Shown here piece by piece: positions 1-7,625 of a DNA stretch of 53,907 nt (within the stretch, counting starts at the first letter, position 1; each line of letters starts with the position of its first letter). The position numbers and the translations under genes were made by a program. The DNA is taken from the NCBI GenBank assembly GCA_905197955.1, contig CAJKAR010000032.1, forward strand, positions 1-53,907, in the 5' to 3' direction. The notes beneath the pieces are model-generated. The model had not been told where the DNA came from. It made no database searches and saw nothing but the letters and a program-made list of their open reading frames with translations. This DNA comes from an uncultured Lentisphaeria bacterium. GTDB taxonomy: Bacteria > Verrucomicrobiota > Lentisphaeria > Victivallales > UBA1829.

Positions 1-142
1 GCAAATATAGCATAATTTTCTTGGATTTCATCTTTTATTTAGGGATAAGTTCTAAGTCTGTCACCCTAATTTGATCTCTCTGACAGTGGAATTAAGTCTA
101 CGGAAGGAAAATTCCAGACAGCTTAGATGGAATGAGCCGAAT

Positions 143-185
143 AATACAGAGCGGTTGATCCCGTAAGAATCAATCGCCCTGTATT
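143..185. repeat. Long imperfect hairpin
   Basis: AATACAG (143-149) pairs with CTGTATT (179-185), and GCGGTTGAT (151-159) pairs with ATCAATCGC (169-177) with one G-T wobble, leaving an A/C mismatch and a 9-base loop. It lies downstream of the 207-residue minus-strand gene and may end its transcript, but no T-run follows on either strand. Confidence 0.55.
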
Positions 186-278
186 TCGCTGGGAGCAAAA
201 ATTTTTTCGCAGAGACGGAAGCCGTCCTCTTATAATCCGAAACTGCGTCACAGAATGATAGTCACAAGAAATAACAGC

Positions 279-902
279 TTATTTCTGCTTGAGCATTCGA
301 AACAACAATGCTTTTTTTGAGATTTTGCCGTTTCCCTCCTGCAACAACTTGTCCGAGTCAAAGCTGTACAGGGGTTCAAGCATATGATAGCATTCGACTT
401 TATGCAGCCGTTCTTCCGGTTTGACACGCAGGAAAAGTGTTGTCACGGATTTCTTTTCATGAGAATACGGATCGAACCAGTAGAGCTTTTCCAAACTGCC
501 ACGAAGCAGTTCCTCGTAATTGGACGCGATTCGCATGGCGTGTTCATCATTGTCAATGTAATCAATCAACGGTTGAACCAGTCCGGCATTCTTCATCGCG
601 GTCTTTGAACAGAGAAAGGTTACCAGCAGTTCCGGAAGGTCGCAATGATTCACGAATGACAGGTAATATGGAATCTCGCTGATGTGGCCCAATTCACGCA
701 ATCCGCGCAGATAACATGTTTTGATGTAGCGCGGCTTGTATTTCCACGCTTTTTCATTGTCTTCCAGACAGGGTGCCTCATCACACCCGATAAAGTCGTC
801 TGTCGGAGCTGATTTCATCCAACGAACCAGCAAATCCTTGATTTGTTCGAATTGAAACGCTCTTACGCCCCACGGCCCCGGAGTCAGTTTTCGTTCCTCC
901 AT
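279..902 (-). CDS. Hypothetical protein (207 aa)
   Basis: I do not recognise a family. The start is supported by AAGGGA seven bases upstream of ATG. The protein is soluble, with no signal peptide or membrane segment, and is rich in aromatic and charged residues. Leu/Glu/Lys-rich helical stretches occupy the middle (about residues 65-145), and the C-terminus is basic (KISKKALLFRMLKQK). It lies about 1 kb downstream of a GIY-YIG protein gene on the same strand, in a region rich in hairpins and next to a serine recombinase, so it is probably accessory cargo. No function is proposed. Confidence 0.65.
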   Translation of the reverse strand: MEERKLTPGPWGVRAFQFEQIKDLLVRWMKSAPTDDFIGCDEAPCLEDNEKAWKYKPRYIKTCYLRGLRELGHISEIPYYLSFVNHCDLPELLVTFLCSKTAMKNAGLVQPLIDYIDNDEHAMRIASNYEELLRGSLEKLYWFDPYSHEKKSVTTLFLRVKPEERLHKVECYHMLEPLYSFDSDKLLQEGNGKISKKALLFRMLKQK

Positions 903-1034
903 GGTAACATCCCTTCATGTTTGCAGGCACCCTGATTGACGCCCTGCATTGATATGAAGCGGATGGAAATTTTCATATTTTTTGTCGCTTCAATATGAAA
1001 CAAGAAAGCAACAATAAGTCAGGTTTAACTTACT

Positions 1035-1898
1035 TCAGTTCTTATTCAGTCCCCAAGGAGAATTTCTGGTTTGAAGAACTTCTTTGAAATAATTTTCCCA
1101 TGCGATCACATCCTCATAAATTGATCTTTTAGGAACGACTTTTAAGATGGAATACCGGAACTCATGGTATATTCCGGGATTTTTCTCTATCAAGTCAACA
1201 AGTTCTTTGTTTCCGCCGTGTTTGGTTTGAACGTAATCAGACCAGCGATTCCAAAGGCCATCTTTGCCGTATGCCGATCCCACATAGAGACCTTCCGGGG
1301 TGGTGATAAGATAAACGCCGCCGACTTTGGAAAGAGGATTGAACCAGTCGGCAGTTTGCTCCTCTATAATCTCTTTGAGTTCTTGAAATGTAACGGACAC
1401 CGATTCGTATCCCGGGAATTGAATGCGGGGTGAGATTGTGATTACCGGCATATCATTGGTAGCCCACTGGTGCCAGGAAATAGGGTTATTCCAGCGGATG
1501 ATAAGACGATTTTGAAGAGATTCCAGAATATCGGTCTTCTGCAAATCGAAATAAACGCTTTTCGAGTCATCCTGAAAAGATGCTTTGTCTGGATAGTCGT
1601 CCGGAATCTTTGACCGCATTTCCGAAGCTGGACGAGAAGCTCCGACTTTATAGCACCCTATAAACCTAGCCGAGCTGCCTCCTTCGCCGATGAAGCTGAA
1701 AACGTAGTCACAGTTCCGGAAAGTCTCGGGATACTGCTCGCACTGGTAAATTTCGATGTAGCCTTTGTCATAGATTGCTTTGACAGTCTTATTGGAAATC
1801 GGATGGCGGATGAGCTTGATGCGTCTACGGGCTTTCGCATCAAATCCAGCGTTTTCCAGGATAACGGACAAGTTGAATGCTGCTTCTCTGAAAGACAT
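1035..1898 (-). CDS. GIY-YIG domain protein
   Basis: The C-terminal ~90 residues form a GIY-YIG endonuclease-type domain: GGVYLITTPEGLYVGS supplies the GVY and YVG strands, followed by NRWSDY (candidate catalytic Arg), a WENYF helix with the candidate metal-binding Glu, and a terminal Asn-containing segment. The N-terminal ~190 residues are a separate domain I do not recognise, a layout seen in predicted nucleases. I chose the ATG at 1898 because AGAAAGG lies seven bases upstream; an in-frame GTG at 1931 adds 11 residues but has no good ribosome site. It could be a restriction, repair or mobile-element nuclease. The substrate cannot be told from sequence. Confidence 0.75.
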   Translation of the reverse strand: MSFREAAFNLSVILENAGFDAKARRRIKLIRHPISNKTVKAIYDKGYIEIYQCEQYPETFRNCDYVFSFIGEGGSSARFIGCYKVGASRPASEMRSKIPDDYPDKASFQDDSKSVYFDLQKTDILESLQNRLIIRWNNPISWHQWATNDMPVITISPRIQFPGYESVSVTFQELKEIIEEQTADWFNPLSKVGGVYLITTPEGLYVGSAYGKDGLWNRWSDYVQTKHGGNKELVDLIEKNPGIYHEFRYSILKVVPKRSIYEDVIAWENYFKEVLQTRNSPWGLNKN

Positions 1899-1959
1899 AG
1901 AGAGACCTTTCTCTTTGCTGGGCAATGACACTCCATTGCGTTGTTTGTTGATGTTCGAT

Positions 1960-2331
1960 TTATTTCAAGTGTTTGTTTTGGTCGATTTGGGATTTGAGCT
2001 CACGGATTTTTTTGTGGACGGCTATTACCATCAGTGTTCCTAATATGATCGGGATAATAAAAAGCATTGAGAATCCAGAGATACCAGTGGTAAACCAAAA
2101 GTCAATCCAGCATAAAAAGCATAAAATCGCGAGCCCACCAAAAAAATATAATGCTCTTTTCAACTTTTTCATTTGTTCTTGCGGATCGATGCTGACAGGC
2201 TTTACCTGCATGATCTTGGGAATCTCTATATTGGTTCCGCAAGATGGACACTGGGTTTGTTGCCCTCTCCATTCGTCCTGGGCTTCAAGGGGCTGATCAC
2301 ATTCAGGACAGTTAAAGGTGAAATTTGCCAT
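1960..2331 (-). CDS. Zinc-ribbon membrane protein (123 aa)
   Basis: The N-terminus carries a zinc ribbon with two CPxC knuckles (CPEC at residues 8-11 and CPSC at 28-31). It is followed by a short linker and two hydrophobic helices (roughly residues 57-72 and 78-103) that predict membrane anchoring, then a charged tail (KKIRELKSQIDQNKHLK). AGGAG sits upstream of ATG. Proteins with this layout are common and mostly uncharacterised. The gene ends 28 bases upstream of the GTG-start option of the GIY-YIG gene on the same strand, so the two may be co-transcribed. No specific role can be assigned. Confidence 0.7.
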   Translation of the reverse strand: MANFTFNCPECDQPLEAQDEWRGQQTQCPSCGTNIEIPKIMQVKPVSIDPQEQMKKLKRALYFFGGLAILCFLCWIDFWFTTGISGFSMLFIIPIILGTLMVIAVHKKIRELKSQIDQNKHLK

Positions 2332-2416
2332 GGTAGTCTCCTGATTTTGTTTGTCAGTCAGTTTGGGGGAGCGTCGAAATCAGAGACCACAAAAAAGGTG
2401 CATCTCTGATCTATAC

Positions 2417-2544
2417 GCTCTCACATGCCTACCACAGCACCAATCGAAATATAGACCAAGAAATGCACCGTGTAAAAACCACGGCACAATTTCTCCGTCT
2501 TTCGATTGATCAGGCTTGTTTACAAGGTGGTAGTTTGTGAGAGC
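2417..2544. repeat. Nested inverted repeats forming one long hairpin
   Basis: Four complementary blocks are ordered like a rod. GCTCTCACA..CTACCAC (2417-2435) pairs with GTGGTAG..TGTGAGAGC (2527-2544). Inside it CAATCGAAA pairs with TTTCGATTG, then AGAAAT with ATTTCT, and at the tip CCGTG pairs with CACGG around TAAAAAC. The whole 128 bases can fold into one interrupted hairpin. It may be a structured RNA, a miniature inverted-repeat element or a recombination site. I cannot tell which. Confidence 0.6.
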
Positions 2545-2721
2545 AGCCTGAAAAAATTGTACGTTTAGAACATTGTTTTTATCTTACAGAACCGTTAACC
2601 TCCATGTGTATTGGTTTTCTTAATATGCGTAGAATACAACATGTTTTCAAAAAAGTCAAATAAAAATCTGATTAAAGTTCCCTGAGCTTTTCTGCTGGAA
2701 TCGTTTGAAATACAGATTTCT

Positions 2722-2762
2722 CAATCCCGAGGGGCGGGGCAAAGCCCCGCCCCTCGGGATTG
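2722..2762. repeat. Perfect 19-bp GC-rich palindrome with AAA loop
   Basis: CAATCCCGAGGGGCGGGGC (2722-2740), AAA (2741-2743) and its exact reverse complement (2744-2762). It lies about 110 bases past the end of the small minus-strand ORF. No T-run follows on either strand, so it is not a textbook terminator; it could be a REP-like element or a strong 3'-end stabiliser. Confidence 0.75.
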
Positions 2763-2872
2763 CCGACACCGTCCCTCCTTCGCCCTCATTCCCTTGCGAC
2801 AGTACAATTCAGCGTCCCTCCTCCGGGCATCTATCGGAAGAGAGAGGAACGTTTCCTGCCAGCTTGCCATTT

Positions 2873-3085
2873 TCAGATTTGACCTTTCTCTTCAAGAGTT
2901 GCGAGCAAGGCGGATTCGTCTGCCTGCAGAGGATTTTTCAGATCAGTAACTCCGGGCGTCATCCAGTCGTACCGGCCTCCCGCAGCGGCAAGAATCACAT
3001 TGAAATCCTGCACATCGTGACGGCGGGTTTTGGCGTAGTTGTTTGAGCTTTCATCCGTACCTTGAGGATATCGTTTTTTCGACAA
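2873..3085 (-). CDS. Small hypothetical protein downstream of LSR1 (TTG start)
   Basis: This is a 70-residue ORF starting with TTG at 3085, preceded by AGAGGA at a normal spacing, which supports translation despite the rare start. The protein is polar (MSKKRYPQGTDESS...), with no membrane segment or recognised motif. It begins about 120 bases after the LSR1 stop on the same strand, so both may be on one message. Small proteins next to serine integrases sometimes control recombination direction, but nothing in this sequence shows that. It could also be a chance ORF. Confidence 0.4.
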   Translation of the reverse strand: MSKKRYPQGTDESSNNYAKTRRHDVQDFNVILAAAGGRYDWMTPGVTDLKNPLQADESALLATLEEKGQI

Positions 3086-3208
3086 GTCCAGATCCTCTAT
3101 CAGTTTTCAAAAAACGTCAGAAAAGGGCTTCTGCATGCGTTTACGGCTGTTCCCCTAAATTCCCCCAAGAGAAACGGAAACACCACCTCCACGACGCGGG
3201 AAACCATG

Positions 3209-5134
3209 TTATTCGGTATGCGAATCCTCAAACGACTGGCCTCCGGTGCTCTCAAGAGGGAAGGTGTCACTTATCTCCTGCGTGCGCCAGTCCCAACGGC
3301 GACTCGGAGAATCTGCCCATGCTTTAGGACGAGGATTATACCCTACCGCAACAATATTCATCGTCTTGTCATCGTAGAGAACCCGTTCTCGCTCGTCCCC
3401 CTGATAAAAGCTCTTGTAGTAGTATTTGATGTAAGCCTTGTTTCTCCGCATGACAAAGTTCCAGTTCGGCATGATCCTTGCCCCCCATCTGGGAATCCGT
3501 TCCAGAGTAAAAGACTTGCCGTTCCGGAAAAAGATTTCAATGTGATATGCAAAAATGTTGATCCGCTCGATCAGCTGCTGCGCATGTTTTTTATACAGAT
3601 TGTCTTCGACATTCTTGACAACCTGAAGCATATGAAGTTGCAACTTCAGTTCCTCCAGCACTTTTTTCTGGTCAACACAGGCCGTTGCGGTCAGTTCAAG
3701 GAGCTCACTCCTGATCTTTTCCATGGAGTTTTTCAGATCTCTTGACAGTTGCTCAAATTGCTCGTCCGGAATACTGCCCCGCTGAAACATATTCGCGAGC
3801 GTTTTCTGACGGCTCATGATACGCTCTTTTTCCTGTTCCAGACGGTTTATCTTAACGTCAAGATTACTGCTGCCATACAATAACCGCTTCTGCTCTTCGA
3901 GCAACGGTTTTACAATCAACGCCAGCAGAGATTCCCGTAATCCGATATTGTACAAATCGGGAGGAACTGGCGGCTTGGGAGAGTCCAATGTTTTCTGCGT
4001 TACAGGCCGGCGTTCCGGAGGAACTCGCCAGCCGAAAGGAAACGGGTAGCTGTAACGGATTCGCGTTTTTCCGCAATCACGGGAATACTCTCGATAAATG
4101 TTCCTGACACATCCAAAGTAGTACAGCCGACATCCGGCTTCCAGCGAATGCGGCATTGCGTTACAGGACACAATCTGCATCCGCTCTCCACAGTAGCCAC
4201 AGTAACACAATCCGGTAAAAGCATAGATGTGTTTTCGGTCATGATTGTGAATACGTTTATTCCGGAGTCGCTCTTTCATCTGGAGAAATTGGGAGAGAGT
4301 AACAATCGGGATGGGACCAAAGCACTTTGACTCGATCAATTCTCCCGCCGAGTTATAGCAATACCCTGCGTATTCAGGGCGCTGGTAGATCGGGATCAGG
4401 GTGTCATAGTGCAGATCATGAATCCCGTATTTCTTGCTGAGTTTACGGCAAATCGACATATAGGAGAAGTTGGCGATTCCCATTGCAAAAGCCTCCCGGA
4501 TGAAATCAGCCTCTTTCGGAACGATTTCATACTTATGCTTGCCAATCCTGCGATACCCCCGCATGTTAGTGCCCGAAGGCCTGTAACCGTCGTCCTTGAG
4601 TTTTTTCAATGCCGCCTTGCTTTTCTGTCGCTGGATCTCAAGCTGATTGGCGTTGATCATGGAGATCAGAGAAGAGACGATGTTGTCTCCAAAAGAATTC
4701 GGATCAGCGATTCCTCCCTTCACACAATACAGCTTGACTTTGTTACAGATCAATTCCTGCTTCATGTATCCTTCCAGATAACTGTTCGGCAGAGGACGCA
4801 TCAGCCGGGTGAAATCATCCAGAAGAATGAAATCTATTTCCTTAAGCATGGCAAATGCCTCTCCCAATCCCTGCCGGAAGCGAATCTGCATCGACGAGGT
4901 GGAAGCCGCCCAGTTGCGGAGCGCCATATCAAAATTACAAATGGTGTTTGCGCCTGGCGTATCGGGGTAAAATTTGCCGGATATATTCAAATCCCGAAAG
5001 ATTCCCACCACGCAGTAGCCGCACTCCCTCGCCAACTGCTGGCAATTTTTCACCTGCTGTTCCACACTTGCAGAGACATCATCATCTCCCGACGACTGGC
5101 GAGCGTAGATAATCGCCTTCACTTCCTTGCTCAT
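3209..5134 (-). CDS. Large serine recombinase LSR1
   Basis: This is a site-specific DNA recombinase of the large serine family (641 aa from the chosen start). The catalytic domain opens with IIYARQSSG; Ser14 is the expected nucleophile. Next comes the recombinase domain (about residues 170-300). A zinc ribbon includes Cys310, Cys312 and Cys315, with further Cys residues in the next 45 positions. A long coiled coil follows (about 430-530). I chose ATG 5134 (MSKEVKAIIY) because AAAGG lies upstream and the extra 15 residues of the longer frame are not family-like. Between the NISG segment and FRQGLGEAF there is a ~40-residue insertion shared with LSR2 (32859-34604), so both belong to the same subfamily. 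Its substrate is unknown; a candidate palindrome lies upstream at 5303-5334. Confidence 0.93.
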   Translation of the reverse strand: MSKEVKAIIYARQSSGDDDVSASVEQQVKNCQQLARECGYCVVGIFRDLNISGKFYPDTPGANTICNFDMALRNWAASTSSMQIRFRQGLGEAFAMLKEIDFILLDDFTRLMRPLPNSYLEGYMKQELICNKVKLYCVKGGIADPNSFGDNIVSSLISMINANQLEIQRQKSKAALKKLKDDGYRPSGTNMRGYRRIGKHKYEIVPKEADFIREAFAMGIANFSYMSICRKLSKKYGIHDLHYDTLIPIYQRPEYAGYCYNSAGELIESKCFGPIPIVTLSQFLQMKERLRNKRIHNHDRKHIYAFTGLCYCGYCGERMQIVSCNAMPHSLEAGCRLYYFGCVRNIYREYSRDCGKTRIRYSYPFPFGWRVPPERRPVTQKTLDSPKPPVPPDLYNIGLRESLLALIVKPLLEEQKRLLYGSSNLDVKINRLEQEKERIMSRQKTLANMFQRGSIPDEQFEQLSRDLKNSMEKIRSELLELTATACVDQKKVLEELKLQLHMLQVVKNVEDNLYKKHAQQLIERINIFAYHIEIFFRNGKSFTLERIPRWGARIMPNWNFVMRRNKAYIKYYYKSFYQGDERERVLYDDKTMNIVAVGYNPRPKAWADSPSRRWDWRTQEISDTFPLESTGGQSFEDSHTE

Positions 5135-5302
5135 CGCTTCACAACCTTTCTTGTGTTTCGGCGCAGGAAACTGAACCACTATGGTTTGTCCCCGGGCGCC
5201 TGTTCCACCTTTTTATGAAGCGTTAAGAAATTTTCCGGAATTTTTTCAGGGCTTTTTCTACCATTTTTCGAGCTTTCAGACAAGAAAACACAGGTCGATG
5301 AA

Positions 5303-5334
5303 CATAATATTATCCTCGTATATAATGTGTTATG
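5303..5334. repeat. Imperfect palindrome upstream of LSR1
   Basis: CATAATATTAT (5303-5313) and ATAATGTGTTATG (5322-5334) form an imperfect dyad (CATAA/TTATG, ATTAT/ATAAT) around CCTCGTAT. Position beside a serine recombinase and symmetry suit an attachment site, and the centre CCTCGT resembles the CTCCTCGTGG target of LSR2. It is AT-rich and may instead be promoter sequence. Confidence 0.3.
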
Positions 5335-5354
5335 AAAATTTTTATTTTTTTTGC

Positions 5355-5390
5355 AAAAAAAATCCCCGACAGAGAATTTACCCTGTCGGG
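5355..5390 (-). terminator. Rho-independent terminator of the VOC gene
   Basis: On the minus strand CCCGACAG, a 10-base loop and CTGTCGGG are followed by GATTTTTTTT (plus-strand A-tract at 5355-5362). It lies about 40 bases after the VOC stop. Confidence 0.85.
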
Positions 5391-5431
5391 AAGCGCAGAC
5401 AAAAGGAGGAGAAATTTATATCAGAAAAAAG

Positions 5432-5809
5432 TTATGCCGCACGATGGTATGATTTGTTTATGACCCCACAGCCCTCAGGGTCTTCGCAAAAGTAAATTCC
5501 CATTTCAGGATTTTCATAGCAGATGCAGCCCATTTTTTCGTGACGGGCATGCGCCGCATCATAATCATCGACCTCAAACGCCAGATGGAATTCGTTGTCG
5601 CCAAGATTATACGGTTCTTGCCGATCTCTGAGCCACGTCAGCTCCAGCTGGTGAGCGCTGTTCCCGTCTTCCAGATAGACAATGATAAAGCTCCTGTCCT
5701 TCGCCTCGATTCGTCGGACTTCCTGCATATCAAAGGCTTCCCGGTAGAATTTCAGGCTTCTCTCAAGATTAAGAACATTAAAGTTATTATGAATCATGCG
5801 GAATTTCAT
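5432..5809 (-). CDS. Glyoxalase/VOC-family protein
   Basis: A 125-residue single-domain VOC protein with glyoxalase I-like order: an N-terminal strand MIHNNFNVLNLERSLKFY (candidate metal ligand His7), QLELTW (Glu), EFHLAFEV (His) and a C-terminal FCEDPEG turn. In bacterial GloA this turn is followed by Gly-Tyr-x-Ile-Glu, where the Glu is the fourth nickel ligand; here the matching segment reads GCGVINKS and no acid is present. It may be an inactive or differently tuned lactoylglutathione lyase, or another VOC enzyme. GAGGGG precedes the ATG. The gene stands alone, with its own terminator. Confidence 0.85.
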   Translation of the reverse strand: MKFRMIHNNFNVLNLERSLKFYREAFDMQEVRRIEAKDRSFIIVYLEDGNSAHQLELTWLRDRQEPYNLGDNEFHLAFEVDDYDAAHARHEKMGCICYENPEMGIYFCEDPEGCGVINKSYHRAA

Positions 5810-6179
5810 TGGGACCCCTCATTATCTGTCATTTTTAGAATTATTCCAGATACTATATCGCAATCCCATGATATTTCAAATCCCAAAATATCTATTTCAA
5901 AGGAACAGTTTTTTATCTTCAGGAAGAAAACACATTGTTTTCTGATTTGCTTTCTGGTCGGCAATTCAACAGGGAATTTCGGGCTTTCTCTCCGGTAGAA
6001 TTCGCCGAAAAACTAGTTTTTCATAACCGATCCTTGAAAAACTTTCTTGAGATATTAAAGTATTTTTTACCGCAGAGAACTGTTCTGCTGCGGGATAAGA
6101 AATTTCGCTTGAATTGCAGCAATCGCAGTTTGCCGCGCAGGAGCTTTTCCGCTCTTCCGGTCAAGAGAAGGATGAAATA
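5810..6179. other. Intergenic region with a dyad
   Basis: A 370-base AT-rich gap between divergent genes. I found no convincing ORF. The only clear feature is the dyad at 6070-6093; no consensus promoter stands out. Confidence 0.5.
6070..6093. promoter_or_regulatory. Dyad, possible operator
   Basis: CCGCAG-AGAAC-T-GTTCT-G-CTGCGG is a near-perfect inverted repeat 87 bases upstream of the ATG at 6180. It could be a repressor operator or a 5'-leader hairpin for that gene. Confidence 0.4.
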
Positions 6180-7469
6180 ATGAATATGGTTGCAGATGAC
6201 AATACGGATATTCTCTTGGATCAGGCTCTGCAGGAAATTCATTTGACGGTCTGGTCGCGTTTTATCGACAGGAACAATCTTATGCTGGATTATACGGATC
6301 TGTCCGGGAATATATCTCTTCCAACTCCCGATGAATGTGAGCAGAATCAGCCCAATGCCCTGGGATGGTGGTCGCCGATCGAAAACGGGGGCTTTTTCAA
6401 CGGAGACTATCTGTTGGGATTGTTGGCTGCTTACCGTTATGCGGAACAGACGGGGAACGATTCCGACATTAGAAATCGGAAAATAGAAATTCGCCGCCTT
6501 GTGCAGGGACTTCTTCTGATTCAGGATGTCTGTGAGACGGATGGCTGTATCAGCCGAGGGGTCGGTTCCGATGGATTCTGCCACTATCCCGGCTCATCGG
6601 ATGATCAGATTTCTCCATGGCTCCTGGCGCTTGATGCCTATATGGAAAGCGGAATTCCTTCTGAGAGAGAAGTGGCGGTCTGCCGGAGCCATCTGCTTCG
6701 TCAGCTGGATGGCCTGCATGCAAACAACTGGACCGTTCCCGGGGATCGGCCGGGGTTTGAAAGAGGTTCTTATATCAGACGGGACGGCATTTATGAAGCG
6801 TGGCTTGGCGCAATCCATCTGCTGACCGCTCTTCATATCTACGGGAAAGTTCGACCGGAAAAGAGCGCTCTCTTTATGAAATATTGGAATGAACCGCTTT
6901 TTGACGGGAAAAGTCCGAAAATGCTGATTGAGGAAGGGCTTCCCGAGTTCCGCGTCAATTCCATATGGTACCTTTCCCACTCGTGCTATGCTCTGCGGAT
7001 GTTTCAGGATCGGCAGGAAGAGGAGGTGCGCAAGATTTGCAGAAAATGTCTGCGGCAAGTTGCAGAAATGACTCTTCCCTGCCTCCGTCGATGGCAGGAT
7101 TACGTTCCGGGGTTGTCTTTTGATCCGGACTGGCGGAAGATGCTGATCCCCTGGAAACCGCAAAACTCCTGTTCGGAGGCTGCCGCTCTCGCATGCGGCG
7201 AGATGGGATCTCTATGGCACCGGAAAATCTCTCCGGCGATTGGGATGGAAAAAAATTCCATCCTCGACTTTTCCGCGGCGATGTGGCTGATGATGATTTC
7301 GCAGGACAGCTCGTTGATAAAACTTTCCATGGAGGAACTCCGGAAGGCGGCTCCTATGATCCCGTGGAGCAGATTGCATTATGCGGGATTCTTCTTCGTG
7401 GAAAACGCTCTCTGGGAATGGAAACTTTGCGAATTCAAAAATGCTCAGAGGAGTTCGCGGGAAATATGA
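6180..7469 (+). CDS. Hypothetical protein, probably all-helical
   Basis: A 429-residue protein without signal peptide. I chose ATG 6180 because AGAAGGA precedes it at good spacing; the open frame extends 22 codons further upstream without a ribosome site. The sequence is rich in amphipathic helices with conserved-looking aromatic/acidic turns (GWWSPIENGGFFNGDYLL at about 68-85, YIRRDGIYEAWLGAIHLL). This style is seen in (alpha/alpha)-barrel enzymes acting on sugars, but I cannot place it in a named family. The GGFFNGD turn would fit a substrate pocket. It precedes a LysR regulator and an M14 peptidase on the same strand. Confidence 0.75.
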   Translation: MNMVADDNTDILLDQALQEIHLTVWSRFIDRNNLMLDYTDLSGNISLPTPDECEQNQPNALGWWSPIENGGFFNGDYLLGLLAAYRYAEQTGNDSDIRNRKIEIRRLVQGLLLIQDVCETDGCISRGVGSDGFCHYPGSSDDQISPWLLALDAYMESGIPSEREVAVCRSHLLRQLDGLHANNWTVPGDRPGFERGSYIRRDGIYEAWLGAIHLLTALHIYGKVRPEKSALFMKYWNEPLFDGKSPKMLIEEGLPEFRVNSIWYLSHSCYALRMFQDRQEEEVRKICRKCLRQVAEMTLPCLRRWQDYVPGLSFDPDWRKMLIPWKPQNSCSEAAALACGEMGSLWHRKISPAIGMEKNSILDFSAAMWLMMISQDSSLIKLSMEELRKAAPMIPWSRLHYAGFFFVENALWEWKLCEFKNAQRSSREI

Positions 7470-7625
7470 TATCTCCCTGATTCTGTCCCCTCCCGCTGAC
7501 AATTCTGTGGCAGAAAGAGGATTGTCCCATAACTTCCGGTTATGAAGAGGATAAAAAAGTTTTATTTTCTTTTTGCACAAGGAATGTTATATTGATTGCC
7601 TGAAAGCGGGAGGATGCAGAATCGC

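Larger units (their letters stand above)
2332..2872. other. Gene-free stretch with structured repeats
   Basis: This 541-base spacer lies upstream of the zinc-ribbon gene and downstream of the small TTG-start ORF. It holds no convincing ORF. It contains the nested inverted repeats at 2417-2544 and the perfect palindrome at 2722-2762; the rest is AT-rich. Confidence 0.6.
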
